Part shown: positions 1 through 7,728 of the stretch, in pieces | Position numbering within the stretch: the stretch's first letter is position 1 | Layout of the letters: every line of letters begins with the position of its first letter | Source of the DNA: SFJ001 sp045118955 | GTDB taxonomy: Bacteria > Bacillota > Clostridia > Oscillospirales > Ruminococcaceae | Assembly (NCBI GenBank): GCA_045118955.1 | Contig: JBGVKB010000022.1 | Coordinates: forward strand, 1 to 19,381 | Direction of reading: 5' to 3' | Length of the DNA: 19,381 nucleotides | Made by a program: the position numbers and the translations under genes | The notes under the pieces: generated by a model | The model's database searches: none | What the model saw: only the letters and a program-made list of their open reading frames with translations | What the model was told of the DNA's origin: nothing

Positions 1-7
1 AGTCGGC

Positions 8-1408
8 TCACAGCATCAGGTGGGTCTCAAAGCCCTCTGTCTCCCCGGCGGGCGCTTCGGGCAGGTCGAACACCACCGTGGCGCTCAGGTCGTCCTTCGC
101 CGGGGCACCCTCGGACAGGTACCACACCCCGTCCCCGCCGCAGTGCAGGCCGCTCTGATAGAAGGCGGAGCAGGCGCGCAGCATGGCCTGTGCGTCCAGT
201 GCGCCGGCGGTCTCCACCGCCGCGTGCATGGCAAGCTGGGGCGCGCCCATGTCCACCATAGGCACACTCACCGAGTGGGTCAGCAGGTTGCCCAGCGTGC
301 TGCCGCCGGGCAGGTCGGGCCGGTTGGTGAACACCTGCATGGGAACCTCGGCGCGGCGCAGCAGCTCGGCAAACACCGCGCCGGTCAGCCCGTCGGTGGT
401 GTACTTCTGGTTGGCGCTGTACTTCAGCACCGGGCCTTTGTTCAGCAGCACCGGGTTCACCGGGTCGCTCTTTTCGGGGAAGTTGGGGTGCCGGGCGTGG
501 GCGTTGTCCGCGCTCACCGCAAAGCTGCCTGCAAAGGCGGCCAGCACGTCCTGCTCGCTGCCGCCCTGTGCCAGCACGGCGCGGCGCAGCACGTCGGCGG
601 TGAAGCTGCCCAGCGCGCCCTGTCGGGTGCCGCTGCCCACCTCCTCGCTGTCCAGCAGGAACCAGGCGGCGGCATCCCCCTCTGCCGAGAGGAAGCCCTC
701 CAGCGTGGCCCACGCGCATTCCAGATCGTCGATGCGGGGCGCGGCCAGCAGCTCTCCGGCGGGGCCGAGGCACACCGCCTTCTGCCGGGGCACAAGGTTC
801 AGGTCGGCGCCCAGAATGTCCTCGGGCAGCACGGCCAGCTCGGCGGCGATCAGGCTGCGCAGATCCTCACAGTCCTCGGTCCCATAGAGGGGCTGCATAT
901 CCGCCGCCGGGTCGAAGCGGTGCCCGCTGTTCAGATCCCGCTGCATATGGATGGCAAGGCTGGGGATGATGAGCAGATCCCGGTCAAGGTACACCAGCCG
1001 GGCCTCGATGCGGCCTTCATGCCGCAGGATGACCCGCCCCGCCACGGTGAGGGGGCGATCCAGCCAGCTATAGTGGATGCCGCCGCCGTAGCCCTCCACC
1101 GGGGCGCGGGTGTACCCGGCGGCGGGGCGGCCGGTGAGCTGCTTGAGCCGCCAGGTGGGGCTGTCGCCGTGAGCCAGTGCCAGCTTCCAGCCGGTGACCG
1201 GGCGGGCAGGCAGACGGAACGCGCCGATGGCACTGCCGCCGCGAATGACGTAATATTTGCCGCCGTTGAAATGCCACGGCTCCTGTTCGCTCAGAGGGCG
1301 GTAGCCGGCGGCCTCCAGCCGCAGGCGGGCGGTCTCCACTGCGTGCCACGGGCTGGGGCTTTGGTCGATGAAGGTGCAGAGATCCTGCACCGGATGAAGC
1401 TGTTTCAT
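8..1408 (-). CDS. M18 family metallo-aminopeptidase
   Basis: Cytosolic zinc aminopeptidase of the M18 family (ApeB/aspartyl aminopeptidase type), expected to remove N-terminal residues from peptides. The 466-residue protein has the normal family length and carries the metal and catalytic signatures in order: AHGDSP (H80, D82; the usual form is AHTDSP), RIDDLECAW (D227/D228), LLDSEEVGSGT (E255/E256), SADNAHARHPNF (D301) and a late histidine in QLAMHAA (H395). I chose the ATG at 1408 because GGGAGGA lies 8 nt upstream; the reading frame stays open to 1486 but has no better start. A promoter lies just upstream at 1439-1467, so it is probably monocistronic. The window begins 7 bases after its stop, so its terminator is not visible. 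The family call is secure; the substrate preference cannot be read from the sequence. Confidence 0.95.
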   Translation of the reverse strand: MKQLHPVQDLCTFIDQSPSPWHAVETARLRLEAAGYRPLSEQEPWHFNGGKYYVIRGGSAIGAFRLPARPVTGWKLALAHGDSPTWRLKQLTGRPAAGYTRAPVEGYGGGIHYSWLDRPLTVAGRVILRHEGRIEARLVYLDRDLLIIPSLAIHMQRDLNSGHRFDPAADMQPLYGTEDCEDLRSLIAAELAVLPEDILGADLNLVPRQKAVCLGPAGELLAAPRIDDLECAWATLEGFLSAEGDAAAWFLLDSEEVGSGTRQGALGSFTADVLRRAVLAQGGSEQDVLAAFAGSFAVSADNAHARHPNFPEKSDPVNPVLLNKGPVLKYSANQKYTTDGLTGAVFAELLRRAEVPMQVFTNRPDLPGGSTLGNLLTHSVSVPMVDMGAPQLAMHAAVETAGALDAQAMLRACSAFYQSGLHCGGDGVWYLSEGAPAKDDLSATVVFDLPEAPAGETEGFETHLML

Positions 1409-1438
1409 AGGGTCGTCCTCCCGGGGTGATCTGACTTC

Positions 1439-1467
1439 AGTATAACACATCCCGGCACAAATGGAAA
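1439..1467 (-). promoter_or_regulatory. Promoter of the M18 aminopeptidase gene
   Basis: On the minus strand, TTTCCA (1462-1467) is followed by a 17-nt spacer and TATACT (1439-1444). The -10 is preceded by TGT, giving an extended -10. The predicted start of transcription is about 25 nt before the start codon. The -35 is a weak match (4/6) and the -10 is good. Confidence 0.65.
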
Positions 1468-1504
1468 ACGGGGGAGTTTTCCACAAACGAGCCCCTCAAA
1501 GGTG

Positions 1505-1542
1505 AAAAACAGCGCCGCCCCGGTCAGCCGAGGGGCGGCGCT
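1505..1542 (-). terminator. Intrinsic terminator after the DUF362 gene
   Basis: A perfect 11-bp GC-rich stem (AGCGCCGCCCC / GGGGCGGCGCT) with a 10-nt loop is followed on the minus strand by GTTTTT. It lies 60 nt downstream of the DUF362 stop and separates that operon from the M18 gene promoter. Confidence 0.85.
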
Positions 1543-1602
1543 GTGGGTTTTGCATCGGTGCCGGGGGATAGACCGCCCGCGGCAGGGCACAGTATAGGGT
1601 GC

Positions 1603-2727
1603 TTACTTCATAGCGATCAGCTCATACTGACGGCAGCCCAGGCCGATCTTCTCGGCGTGGGCGAGGCAGCTCTCCCAGGTGGACTCGGGGGTGGTGTTGG
1701 TGAAGGGATCGCCCCAGTCCACAAAGCCGGGTGCGGCCATGTTGTCCGCAAGGCGGCTGTTAGGCAGGGGCTGCGCGGCCATGCATAGGTCGGCACAGGC
1801 CTGATCCAACGCCACCGGGTCAAAGCTGGCCAGCATACCGATGTCCGGCAGCACGGGGGTGTCGTTCTCGCCGTGGCAGTCGCAGAAGGGGGACACGTCC
1901 AAGATCAGGCTGATGTGGAAGTGGGGCCGCCCGTCCACCACGGCCTTGGCGTATTCGGCCATCTTGCGGTTCAGATCGTCGTTGGCGCAGTCGTTGGCGT
2001 TGTAGATGGCGTCAAAGTTGCAGCGGCCCAGGCAGCGGCCGCAGCCGGCGCACTTGTCGGTGTCGATGTGGGCCTTGTTCTCCTCGTCGAACCAGATGGC
2101 GTTCTGGCCGCACTCCTGCACACAGGCGTGGCAGCCGCGGCAGCGGCGCTTGCTGATGGTGGGCTTGCCGCTCTTGTGCTGCTCCATCTTGCCGGCGCGG
2201 CTGCCGCAGCCCATGCCGATGTTCTTAATGGCTCCGCCGAAGCCGGTGCATTCATGCCCCTTGAAGTGGCTCAGACTGATGAACACATCCGCGTCCATGA
2301 TGGCGCGGCCAATCTTGGCGGCCTTCACATACTCGCCGCCTACCACCGGCACCTCCACGTCGTCGGTGCCCTTCAGACCATCGCCGATGATGATCTGACA
2401 GCCGGTGGACAGGGGGAAGAAGCCGTTCTCGTAGGCGGCCTCGATGTGCTCCAGCGCGTTCTTGCGGCGGCCGGGGTACAGGGTGTTGCAGTCGGTGAGA
2501 AAGGGCACGCCGCCGCACTCCTTCACCAGATCGGCCACCACCTTGGCGTAGTTGGGCCGCAGGAAGGCCAGGTTGCCCGGCTCACCAAAGTGCATCTTGA
2601 TGGCCACGAACTTGCCGTCCAGATCCATCTGAGGCATCCCGGCGCGGCGCAGCAGGCGGGCCAGCTTTTCCGGCACGCTGGTGCCGGGCAGGGCGCGGAA
2701 ATCGGTAAAGTAGACCTGAGAAGCCAT
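1603..2727 (-). CDS. DUF362 domain protein with two [4Fe-4S] clusters
   Basis: A 374-residue protein of the DUF362 family with a bacterial-type ferredoxin insert. Two CxxCxxCxxxC motifs are visible at C196/C199/C202/C206 (CRGCHACVQEC) and C226/C229/C232/C236 (CAGCGRCLGRC), each able to ligate a [4Fe-4S] cluster. DUF362 segments flank them (for example KMHFGEPGN near 44-52, SLSHFKGHECTGFGGAIKN at 151-169, and DPVALDQ later). There is no signal peptide, so it is likely a cytosolic electron-transfer protein; the reaction is not known for this family. AAAGGAG stands 9 nt before the ATG at 2727. It lies 42 nt downstream of the 538-residue nucleic-acid-binding-like gene on the same strand with no terminator between, so the two are probably co-transcribed. 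The family assignment is firm and the function open. Confidence 0.93.
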   Translation of the reverse strand: MASQVYFTDFRALPGTSVPEKLARLLRRAGMPQMDLDGKFVAIKMHFGEPGNLAFLRPNYAKVVADLVKECGGVPFLTDCNTLYPGRRKNALEHIEAAYENGFFPLSTGCQIIIGDGLKGTDDVEVPVVGGEYVKAAKIGRAIMDADVFISLSHFKGHECTGFGGAIKNIGMGCGSRAGKMEQHKSGKPTISKRRCRGCHACVQECGQNAIWFDEENKAHIDTDKCAGCGRCLGRCNFDAIYNANDCANDDLNRKMAEYAKAVVDGRPHFHISLILDVSPFCDCHGENDTPVLPDIGMLASFDPVALDQACADLCMAAQPLPNSRLADNMAAPGFVDWGDPFTNTTPESTWESCLAHAEKIGLGCRQYELIAMK

Positions 2728-2769
2728 GTTTTTTACTCCTTTGCTTTGTGCGGGGTCGGGCTTTGCGGC

Positions 2770-4386
2770 TCAGAACGGGATATCCGCCTCGTCGTCCGCT
2801 GCGGCGAACAGGGGATAGGGCAGGCGGCTCGGCCCGGCGGCGGGCTGCGCCTTGGCGGGGTCGTAAAGCTCCAGCGGCTCGTAGGGGCTGGTCATGGGGG
2901 CGTCGGGGTCGGGCTTGTCGGCGGCGAGCTGCTGCGCCATGGCCTCCATGGCGGCGGGATCCACCTTCAGGCGGGCCAGCTCGGTCTCGCTCAGCGGCTG
3001 TGCGCGGCAGATGCGGCGGGCGGTGTGCAGCCGCTGCCCCGGGCGCATATGGGGCAGGAAGGTCACCGGCAGGTCGAACCGGGTGGTGAAGCTGCCCTCC
3101 AGCTCGGGACGGATGGAGGGATCCAGCAGGTCGGACAGCAGGAACTTGTACTCACGCCCCTGCGCGTCCCGGATGCGGCCGTAGGGCGGGGTGCCCTGCG
3201 CCAGGAAGTATCCCAGCACACCGCTGATGCGGGGGTCCTTGGGCAGCACGTCGGTGTTCAGCAGGCACACGTCGTCCGCCTGATGGCGCACGCCGGTGGG
3301 GGTGGTGCGCATACCCAGACGGCAGCGCACCGCCAGCTCCAGTCCCTGACCCCGATCCAGAAGCTGGCGCAGCAGCGGGTCGTTGACCTGATTGAAGTGG
3401 AAGAAGGTACCCAGCTCCTCGCCGTCGTCCCGGCGCAGGTAGCCGATGTGCTTAAAGGGGCTGTAGTAGGTGATGTGGGCGGTGTAGTACACCGGCTGCA
3501 CCGGCTCGGCGGCGGCCACAGGGGCGGGCGGGCAGACCAGCCGCAGACCCTCGGCCTGTGCGCTCAGCCCAGCGGGGTCGCCCAGCGCGCACAGCCGCTC
3601 CACCACCTGCTCCCACGCGCCCGGGGCATCCGGGGCGGGCAGGTCGGAGGGCAGGCAGCCGTCCTGCAGCAGCAGGTACATCCCGGCGGCCAGCAGCCAG
3701 TCGCGGGTCTGGGTCAGCCGGTGGGCGTTCGCGCCCAGCCATGCGGAGGCGTTCGCCCCGGTGTCGGCCAGCTCGGCCACGGCGGCCATGCACTCGGCGC
3801 CGCTCTCCAGCACCAGAACCGCCAGTGCCGCCCGATCCATCGGGTCGGTGGGGCCGAGGGCCAGTGTGCTCTCGTACTGACCGCCCAGCAGGAACTGGGC
3901 AGCGGCCATCTCACGCAGGTCTCGGCCGGGCTTGCCCTCCAGCCACAGGGCGGCGTAGAGGGTGTGCGCCTCGGGGATGTGGGCGAAGGGGGCGGCAATG
4001 CGGGTCACCGCGGCGGCGCACAGGTCGTGCATCTGCCCCTCGTCGGCGGTGCGCAGCCGCTCGGCCAGCGGGCGCACCTCGGCGGCGAAGGCGGTGTCCT
4101 CCACCTTCAGAGCCAGCTCCATGGCCTCGGCGGCGGTGAGCAGGTGCGGCTCCGCCACCGCAAAGGGGGCGCACAGCCGCTCGATGGGGTCGCGCCAAGG
4201 CTCCCGCCAGGCGCGGATCTCGCCCAGCGGCAGGTACAGCACCTGCCCATCCTGAACGATGGCCAGATCCTCGCCGGTCACCTCGGCGACGGTGCCGGTC
4301 TGCCAGCCATCCAGCGCGTACAGGCAGACCGGGTCGTTTTTGCAAAGGCCCTCAAGATAACGGGCCAGACGGGGGTTCGTATTCAT
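2770..4386 (-). CDS. Unnamed protein: tandem cold-shock-like OB domains with an SSB-like acidic tip
   Basis: A 538-residue protein I do not recognise as a named family. Residues 20-60 look like a small beta-barrel (GTVAEVTGEDLAIVQDG). Residues 65-290 are alanine/leucine-rich and helical. Residues ~306-378 resemble a cold-shock/OB domain (FKHIGYLRRDDGEELGTFFH, then ADDV), and ~390-463 look like a second diverged copy (YGRIRDAQGREYKFLLSDL). A proline-rich linker (~490-525) leads to the C-terminus AAADDEADIPF, closely like the SSB tip DDDIPF that binds SSB partner proteins. The chosen start is the ATG at 4386, with AAGAGGT 8 nt upstream; an in-frame start at 4461 lacks a good site. It leads an operon with the DUF362 gene. 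The likely role, by inference, is single-strand RNA or DNA binding with recruitment of SSB-interacting enzymes. The gene is certain; the function is hypothetical. Confidence 0.88.
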   Translation of the reverse strand: MNTNPRLARYLEGLCKNDPVCLYALDGWQTGTVAEVTGEDLAIVQDGQVLYLPLGEIRAWREPWRDPIERLCAPFAVAEPHLLTAAEAMELALKVEDTAFAAEVRPLAERLRTADEGQMHDLCAAAVTRIAAPFAHIPEAHTLYAALWLEGKPGRDLREMAAAQFLLGGQYESTLALGPTDPMDRAALAVLVLESGAECMAAVAELADTGANASAWLGANAHRLTQTRDWLLAAGMYLLLQDGCLPSDLPAPDAPGAWEQVVERLCALGDPAGLSAQAEGLRLVCPPAPVAAAEPVQPVYYTAHITYYSPFKHIGYLRRDDGEELGTFFHFNQVNDPLLRQLLDRGQGLELAVRCRLGMRTTPTGVRHQADDVCLLNTDVLPKDPRISGVLGYFLAQGTPPYGRIRDAQGREYKFLLSDLLDPSIRPELEGSFTTRFDLPVTFLPHMRPGQRLHTARRICRAQPLSETELARLKVDPAAMEAMAQQLAADKPDPDAPMTSPYEPLELYDPAKAQPAAGPSRLPYPLFAAADDEADIPF

Positions 4387-4493
4387 ACATCCATACCTCT
4401 TGCCTGAAAACAGGCGTTTAATAGTAAATTTCCGCAGCCCGGCGAAAATAGGGACATCCACACGTCAAGGCCGGGCGGCGGTGGCTTGTTTTT

Positions 4494-4499
4494 ATTATA
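4494..4499 (-). promoter_or_regulatory. Candidate -10 for the 538-aa protein/DUF362 operon
   Basis: A consensus TATAAT stands on the minus strand about 108 nt upstream of the start codon at 4386. At 17 nt spacing the -35 position reads TTTCTT, which is poor, so this is a partial call. It implies a 5' leader of about 100 nt. Confidence 0.5.
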
Positions 4500-4580
4500 C
4501 AGGCGCGGGGGCGCAAAAGAAAGACCGCGCGGGCAGATTTTATATGGAAATAAAAAACGGTCTCCCCCCGGGCGCGGCCG

Positions 4581-4589
4581 TGGTATAAT
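4581..4589 (+). promoter_or_regulatory. Extended -10 promoter of the GT-C glycosyltransferase gene
   Basis: TGGTATAAT is an extended -10 lying 36 nt upstream of the start codon. No good -35 is visible at 17 nt spacing, as is usual for extended -10 promoters. It is divergent from the candidate promoter at 4494-4499. Confidence 0.6.
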
Positions 4590-4625
4590 GGTATCCTGAA
4601 CGGAGCGAAAAAAGGAGGTGCTGCC

Positions 4626-6188
4626 ATGAAGATACGCAGAAAAAAGACCCCGCCCACCGCCGGGCTTGCCGCCTTTGGCGAGGGCGCGCTGGGCTGGCTC
4701 GCGGTGGGGCTGTTCTGGTTTCTGGCGGCGCTGAACCTGACCCGCACGGCGCTGTTCTGGCTGGTGGATCCCTTTGCCGGCAAGGAGAAGGTGTTTTTCG
4801 GGCAGGACATGGTCTGGCCGGCGCTGCTGTTCGCCGCAGCGTGGGTGGTGGCGCTGGCCGCCGCAAAGCCCGGTGAGAGCCGTCCCGGCCGGGGGCGCGG
4901 GCTGATGCTCTGGGTGTTTGGGCTGGGGCTGCTTTGGCTGGCGCTGGTGGGCGGCGACCTGCGTGCCGACGCCGAGCGCATGAGCGAGGCCGCCGCCCAG
5001 TGGATCGAGGGGGACTTCTCCGCCTTCGAGGAGGGCGGGTATCTGTACCGCTTCCCCTACCAATTGGGGTACGGGCTGCTGCTGGAGGGCATCTACCGCC
5101 TCTTTGGCACCGACGCGCTGTGGGCGGTGCGGCTGGTGAATCTGGGCTGTGTGGCGCTGAGCTTCTGGGCGCTGTGGCGCATGGCCGCTCTGCTGCTGCC
5201 GGCGGACACCCGGGGCGGCGCGTCCACCCGGGTGCTGCTGTTCGGGGCGGTGAACGCGGTGCTGTACGCCACCTTTGCCTACGGCAACCTGCCGGGCATG
5301 GCGCTGGGCATGGCGGCGCTGTACAGCCAGCTTCGGTGGCAGCGGGGCGGGCACTGGGGCTGGATGGCCCTGAGCGCGGTGTGCATCGGGTTTTCCATCT
5401 GGTTCAAGACCTTTGGGCTGATCTTCCTCATCGCGCAGTGCATCCTGCTGGTTCTGGAAGCCCTGCGCCGGGGCAGCCTGCGCCCGCTGGCCGGGGTGCT
5501 GGCGGTGCTGGTGCTGTGGCAGGGGGTGGACGCCGGCGGCAGGGCCTTCATGGAGCGGCGGCTGGGCTATGAGATGAACGAGGGCGGCCCCATGCTGCTC
5601 ACCATCGCCATGGGGATGCAGACCACCACCGACAACAGCATGGCGGAGGGCTGGTTCAACGGCTACAACCACCGGGTGTACCGGGAGGCTGGCTGGGATG
5701 AGGAGGCCTCCTCCCTGCAGGCGAAGGCGGACATCGCCGCCCGGCTGGCGGAGTTCGCCGCCGACAAAAAGATGGCCGCCCGCTTTTACTGGAACAAGAC
5801 CGCCAGCCAGTGGGCGGAGCCGACCTACCAGTGCCTGTGGCTGAGTATGCCCATCTCCAAGCTGTGGAGCGGGCTGGAGCTGACCGCCAAGGAGCAGTTT
5901 ATCTTTCAGGGGCCGGTGGACGGCCTTTTGGAGAGCTGGATGGATCTGTACCAGTCCATGGTGTGGCTGATGGCGGCGGTGTACCTCACCCTGCGCCGCC
6001 GGCATCTGGACGCGGCCCGGCTCAGCCCCGCGCTGGTGGTGCTGGGCGGCTTTCTGTTCCAGCTCCTCTGGGAGGCCAAGAGCCAGTACAACCTGCCCTA
6101 TTTTCTTTTGGCGGTGCCCTACGCCTCGGCGGGGGTGCAGGTGCTGGCGGACGCCCTCGCCCGCCACCGAAGCAAGGGCAGGGCTTGA
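4626..6188 (+). CDS. GT-C fold membrane glycosyltransferase (GT39-like)
   Basis: A 520-residue polytopic membrane protein with about ten hydrophobic segments, the first near 20-47. After the second or third helix comes a large loop with acidic residues (GDLRADA, D111/D115) and an aromatic motif (YRFPYQLGYGLLLEGIYRLFG, about 141-161). This arrangement is typical of GT-C enzymes related to the PMT/ArnT (GT39) group, in which an acidic residue in the first outer loop is catalytic. The likely role is transfer of a sugar from a polyprenyl-phosphate donor to an envelope acceptor on the outer face; donor and acceptor cannot be read. The start is supported by AAAGGAGGTG 5 nt upstream of the ATG. It appears to be a single-gene unit. 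A small integral membrane protein of another class is possible but less likely. Membrane topology is seen directly; the enzyme class is inferred from the pattern. Confidence 0.82.
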   Translation: MKIRRKKTPPTAGLAAFGEGALGWLAVGLFWFLAALNLTRTALFWLVDPFAGKEKVFFGQDMVWPALLFAAAWVVALAAAKPGESRPGRGRGLMLWVFGLGLLWLALVGGDLRADAERMSEAAAQWIEGDFSAFEEGGYLYRFPYQLGYGLLLEGIYRLFGTDALWAVRLVNLGCVALSFWALWRMAALLLPADTRGGASTRVLLFGAVNAVLYATFAYGNLPGMALGMAALYSQLRWQRGGHWGWMALSAVCIGFSIWFKTFGLIFLIAQCILLVLEALRRGSLRPLAGVLAVLVLWQGVDAGGRAFMERRLGYEMNEGGPMLLTIAMGMQTTTDNSMAEGWFNGYNHRVYREAGWDEEASSLQAKADIAARLAEFAADKKMAARFYWNKTASQWAEPTYQCLWLSMPISKLWSGLELTAKEQFIFQGPVDGLLESWMDLYQSMVWLMAAVYLTLRRRHLDAARLSPALVVLGGFLFQLLWEAKSQYNLPYFLLAVPYASAGVQVLADALARHRSKGRA

Positions 6189-6215
6189 CATCCGCCGCGG
6201 GAAAGAGTATATAAA
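6185..6215 (+). promoter_or_regulatory. Promoter of the MATE exporter gene
   Basis: A perfect TTGACA (6185-6190), overlapping the stop codon of the glycosyltransferase gene, is followed by TATATA at 17 nt or TATAAA at 19 nt (6210-6215). Transcription would start near 6220 and run through the hairpin at 6239-6268 before reaching the MATE start codon. Confidence 0.7.
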
Positions 6216-6238
6216 GTACAGAACGACAAAAAATCACA

Positions 6239-6274
6239 CGCGGGGCCGCTGCAGAAGGCGGCTCCGCGTCTTTT
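6239..6274 (+). terminator. Terminator-like hairpin between the glycosyltransferase and MATE genes
   Basis: An 11-bp stem with one G-U pair (CGCGGGGCCGC / GCGGCTCCGCG, 8-nt loop) is followed by TCTTTTG. It can end the glycosyltransferase transcript, but it also lies inside the apparent 5' leader of the MATE gene, only about 20 nt before that gene's start codon. On the opposite strand the stem is followed by a T-run too. Confidence 0.75.
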
Positions 6275-6294
6275 GCGAAAGAAGGGGGCAGACC

Positions 6295-7659
6295 ATGGCG
6301 AGAAGCTACGAGATGGACCTGAGCAGCGGGCCGCTGCTGGGCAAGATCGTTCGGTTCGCGGTGCCGCTGCTGCTGTCCGGTGTGCTGCAGCTTCTGTTCA
6401 ACGCGGCGGACGTGGTGGTGGTGGGTCGGTTCACCGGGCCGCAGGCACTGGCGGCGGTGGGCAGCACCACCAGCCTCATCAACCTGCTGGTGAACCTGTT
6501 CATCGGCGTCTCGGTGGGTGCCAACGTGCTCACCGCCCGCAACTACGGCGCGAAAAACTGGAAGGCTCTGCACGACACGGTGCATACCGCCATCCTCACC
6601 GCCATGCTGTGCGGCTGTGCCATGATCTTTGTGGGCGGCGCGCTGGCCGAGCCGATCCTGCGGATGATGGGTACCCCCGAGGACGTGCTGCCCCACTCGG
6701 TGCTGTATATGCGCATCTACTTCATGGGGATGCCCTTCTTCATCACCTACAACTTCGGCGCGGCGGTGCTGCGGGCGGTGGGCGACACCCGCCGCCCCCT
6801 GTACTTCCTCACCCTCGCCGGCGTGGTGAACGTGGCGCTGAATCTGGCGCTGGTCATTCTGTTTGACATGGGTGTGGCGGGCGTTGCCATCGCCACCGTC
6901 ACATCGCAGGGCATTTCGGCGGCGCTGGTGCTCATCTGCCTGCACGGCAGCACCGGCCCCTACCGTCTGGTGTGGCGCGACCTGCGCATCGACCCCGCCA
7001 CCCTGCGCAGTATGCTGCGCATCGGCGTGCCGGCGGGCCTGCAGGGTACGGTCATCAACTTCTCCAACGTGCTGATCCAGTCCTCGGTGAACTCCTTCGG
7101 CAGCCTCGCCATGGCGGGTTACACCGCAAGCTGCAACATCGACGGCTTCATTTACATCGTGTCCAACTCGGTCACCCAGACCGCCCTGAGCTTCGCGGGG
7201 CAGAACATGGGCGCGGGCAACTACCGCCGGGTGGAAAAGGCCATCGGCGAGTGCGTGCTGCTCTCCGGTCTGCTGGGCGCGAGCTGCGGCGCGGCGGTGT
7301 ACCTGCTGCGGGAGACCCTCATCGGCATCTACTCGCCCGACCCGGAGGTCATCGCCTTTGGCGTCATCAAGTTTGTGGTGGCGTGGCCCTTTTATTTCCT
7401 GGCCGCCATCATGGACACCCTGCCCGGCGGGCTGCGGGGCATGGGCTGTTCGCTGGCACCCACCCTGATCTCCATCACCGGCGTGTGTCTGTTCCGCGTG
7501 GTATGGATCTTTGGCGTGTTCCCGGTGTGGCACAGTCTGGAGTCCCTCTACTTCTCCTACCCGGTGTCCTGGGCGCTGACCGTCGCTATGCAGGCGGCGT
7601 GCTACTTCATCGTGCGCAAAAAGCTGCTGCGCCCCGCGCAGCCCTCCCCGGCGCTCTGA
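6295..7659 (+). CDS. MATE family multidrug/cation antiporter
   Basis: A 454-residue inner-membrane protein of the MATE (NorM/DinF/MepA) efflux family, the normal length. The first half opens with LLGKIVRFAVPLLLSGVLQLLFNAADVVVVGRF, cited here only by its start LLGKIVRFAVPLL, and includes QALAAVG, VGANVLTARNYGAKN and the typical AVLRAVGDTRRPLY. The second half repeats the fold (RIGVPAGLQGTVINFSNVLI, ALSFAGQNMGAGNYRRV). Twelve transmembrane helices are expected. It exports drugs or cationic metabolites using Na+ or H+ gradients; the substrate is unknown. A GGGGG-rich ribosome site (AAGGGGG) is about 6 nt from the ATG at 6295. Its mRNA leader contains the hairpin at 6239-6274, so expression may depend on readthrough. 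It ends at a bidirectional terminator shared with the convergent HAD gene. Confidence 0.94.
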   Translation: MARSYEMDLSSGPLLGKIVRFAVPLLLSGVLQLLFNAADVVVVGRFTGPQALAAVGSTTSLINLLVNLFIGVSVGANVLTARNYGAKNWKALHDTVHTAILTAMLCGCAMIFVGGALAEPILRMMGTPEDVLPHSVLYMRIYFMGMPFFITYNFGAAVLRAVGDTRRPLYFLTLAGVVNVALNLALVILFDMGVAGVAIATVTSQGISAALVLICLHGSTGPYRLVWRDLRIDPATLRSMLRIGVPAGLQGTVINFSNVLIQSSVNSFGSLAMAGYTASCNIDGFIYIVSNSVTQTALSFAGQNMGAGNYRRVEKAIGECVLLSGLLGASCGAAVYLLRETLIGIYSPDPEVIAFGVIKFVVAWPFYFLAAIMDTLPGGLRGMGCSLAPTLISITGVCLFRVVWIFGVFPVWHSLESLYFSYPVSWALTVAMQAACYFIVRKKLLRPAQPSPAL

Positions 7660-7660
7660 A

Positions 7661-7707
7661 AAAACAAAGCGGATGGCCGCCCGATCCCGGGCAGCCGTCC
7701 GCTTTTT
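7661..7707 (+). terminator. Bidirectional terminator, MATE (+) / HAD phosphatase (-)
   Basis: A long stem AAAGCGGATGGC (7666-7677) / GCCGTCCGCTTT (7694-7705) contains an inner GCCCG/CGGGC stem. T-runs on the right (TTTTTG) and, on the other strand, from the A-run at 7659-7664 make it usable in both directions between convergent genes. Confidence 0.88.
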
Positions 7708-7728
7708 GTGTCTTGCTATGTATGTCGC

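Noticed and set aside
20..1429. Long open frame on the plus strand opposite the M18 peptidase
   Set aside because: It is a shadow of a high-GC gene. It has no ribosome site, its composition is low-complexity A/G/H/V-rich, and the opposite strand has all M18 motifs.
1873..4407. 844-codon open frame on the plus strand
   Set aside because: It runs antiparallel across two well-supported minus-strand genes and their intergenic gap. The translation is repetitive A/G/V/H/Q with no domain.
4383..6191. 602-codon minus-strand frame opposite the glycosyltransferase
   Set aside because: Gln/His/Pro-rich shadow translation. The plus strand has membrane helices, a promoter and a ribosome site.
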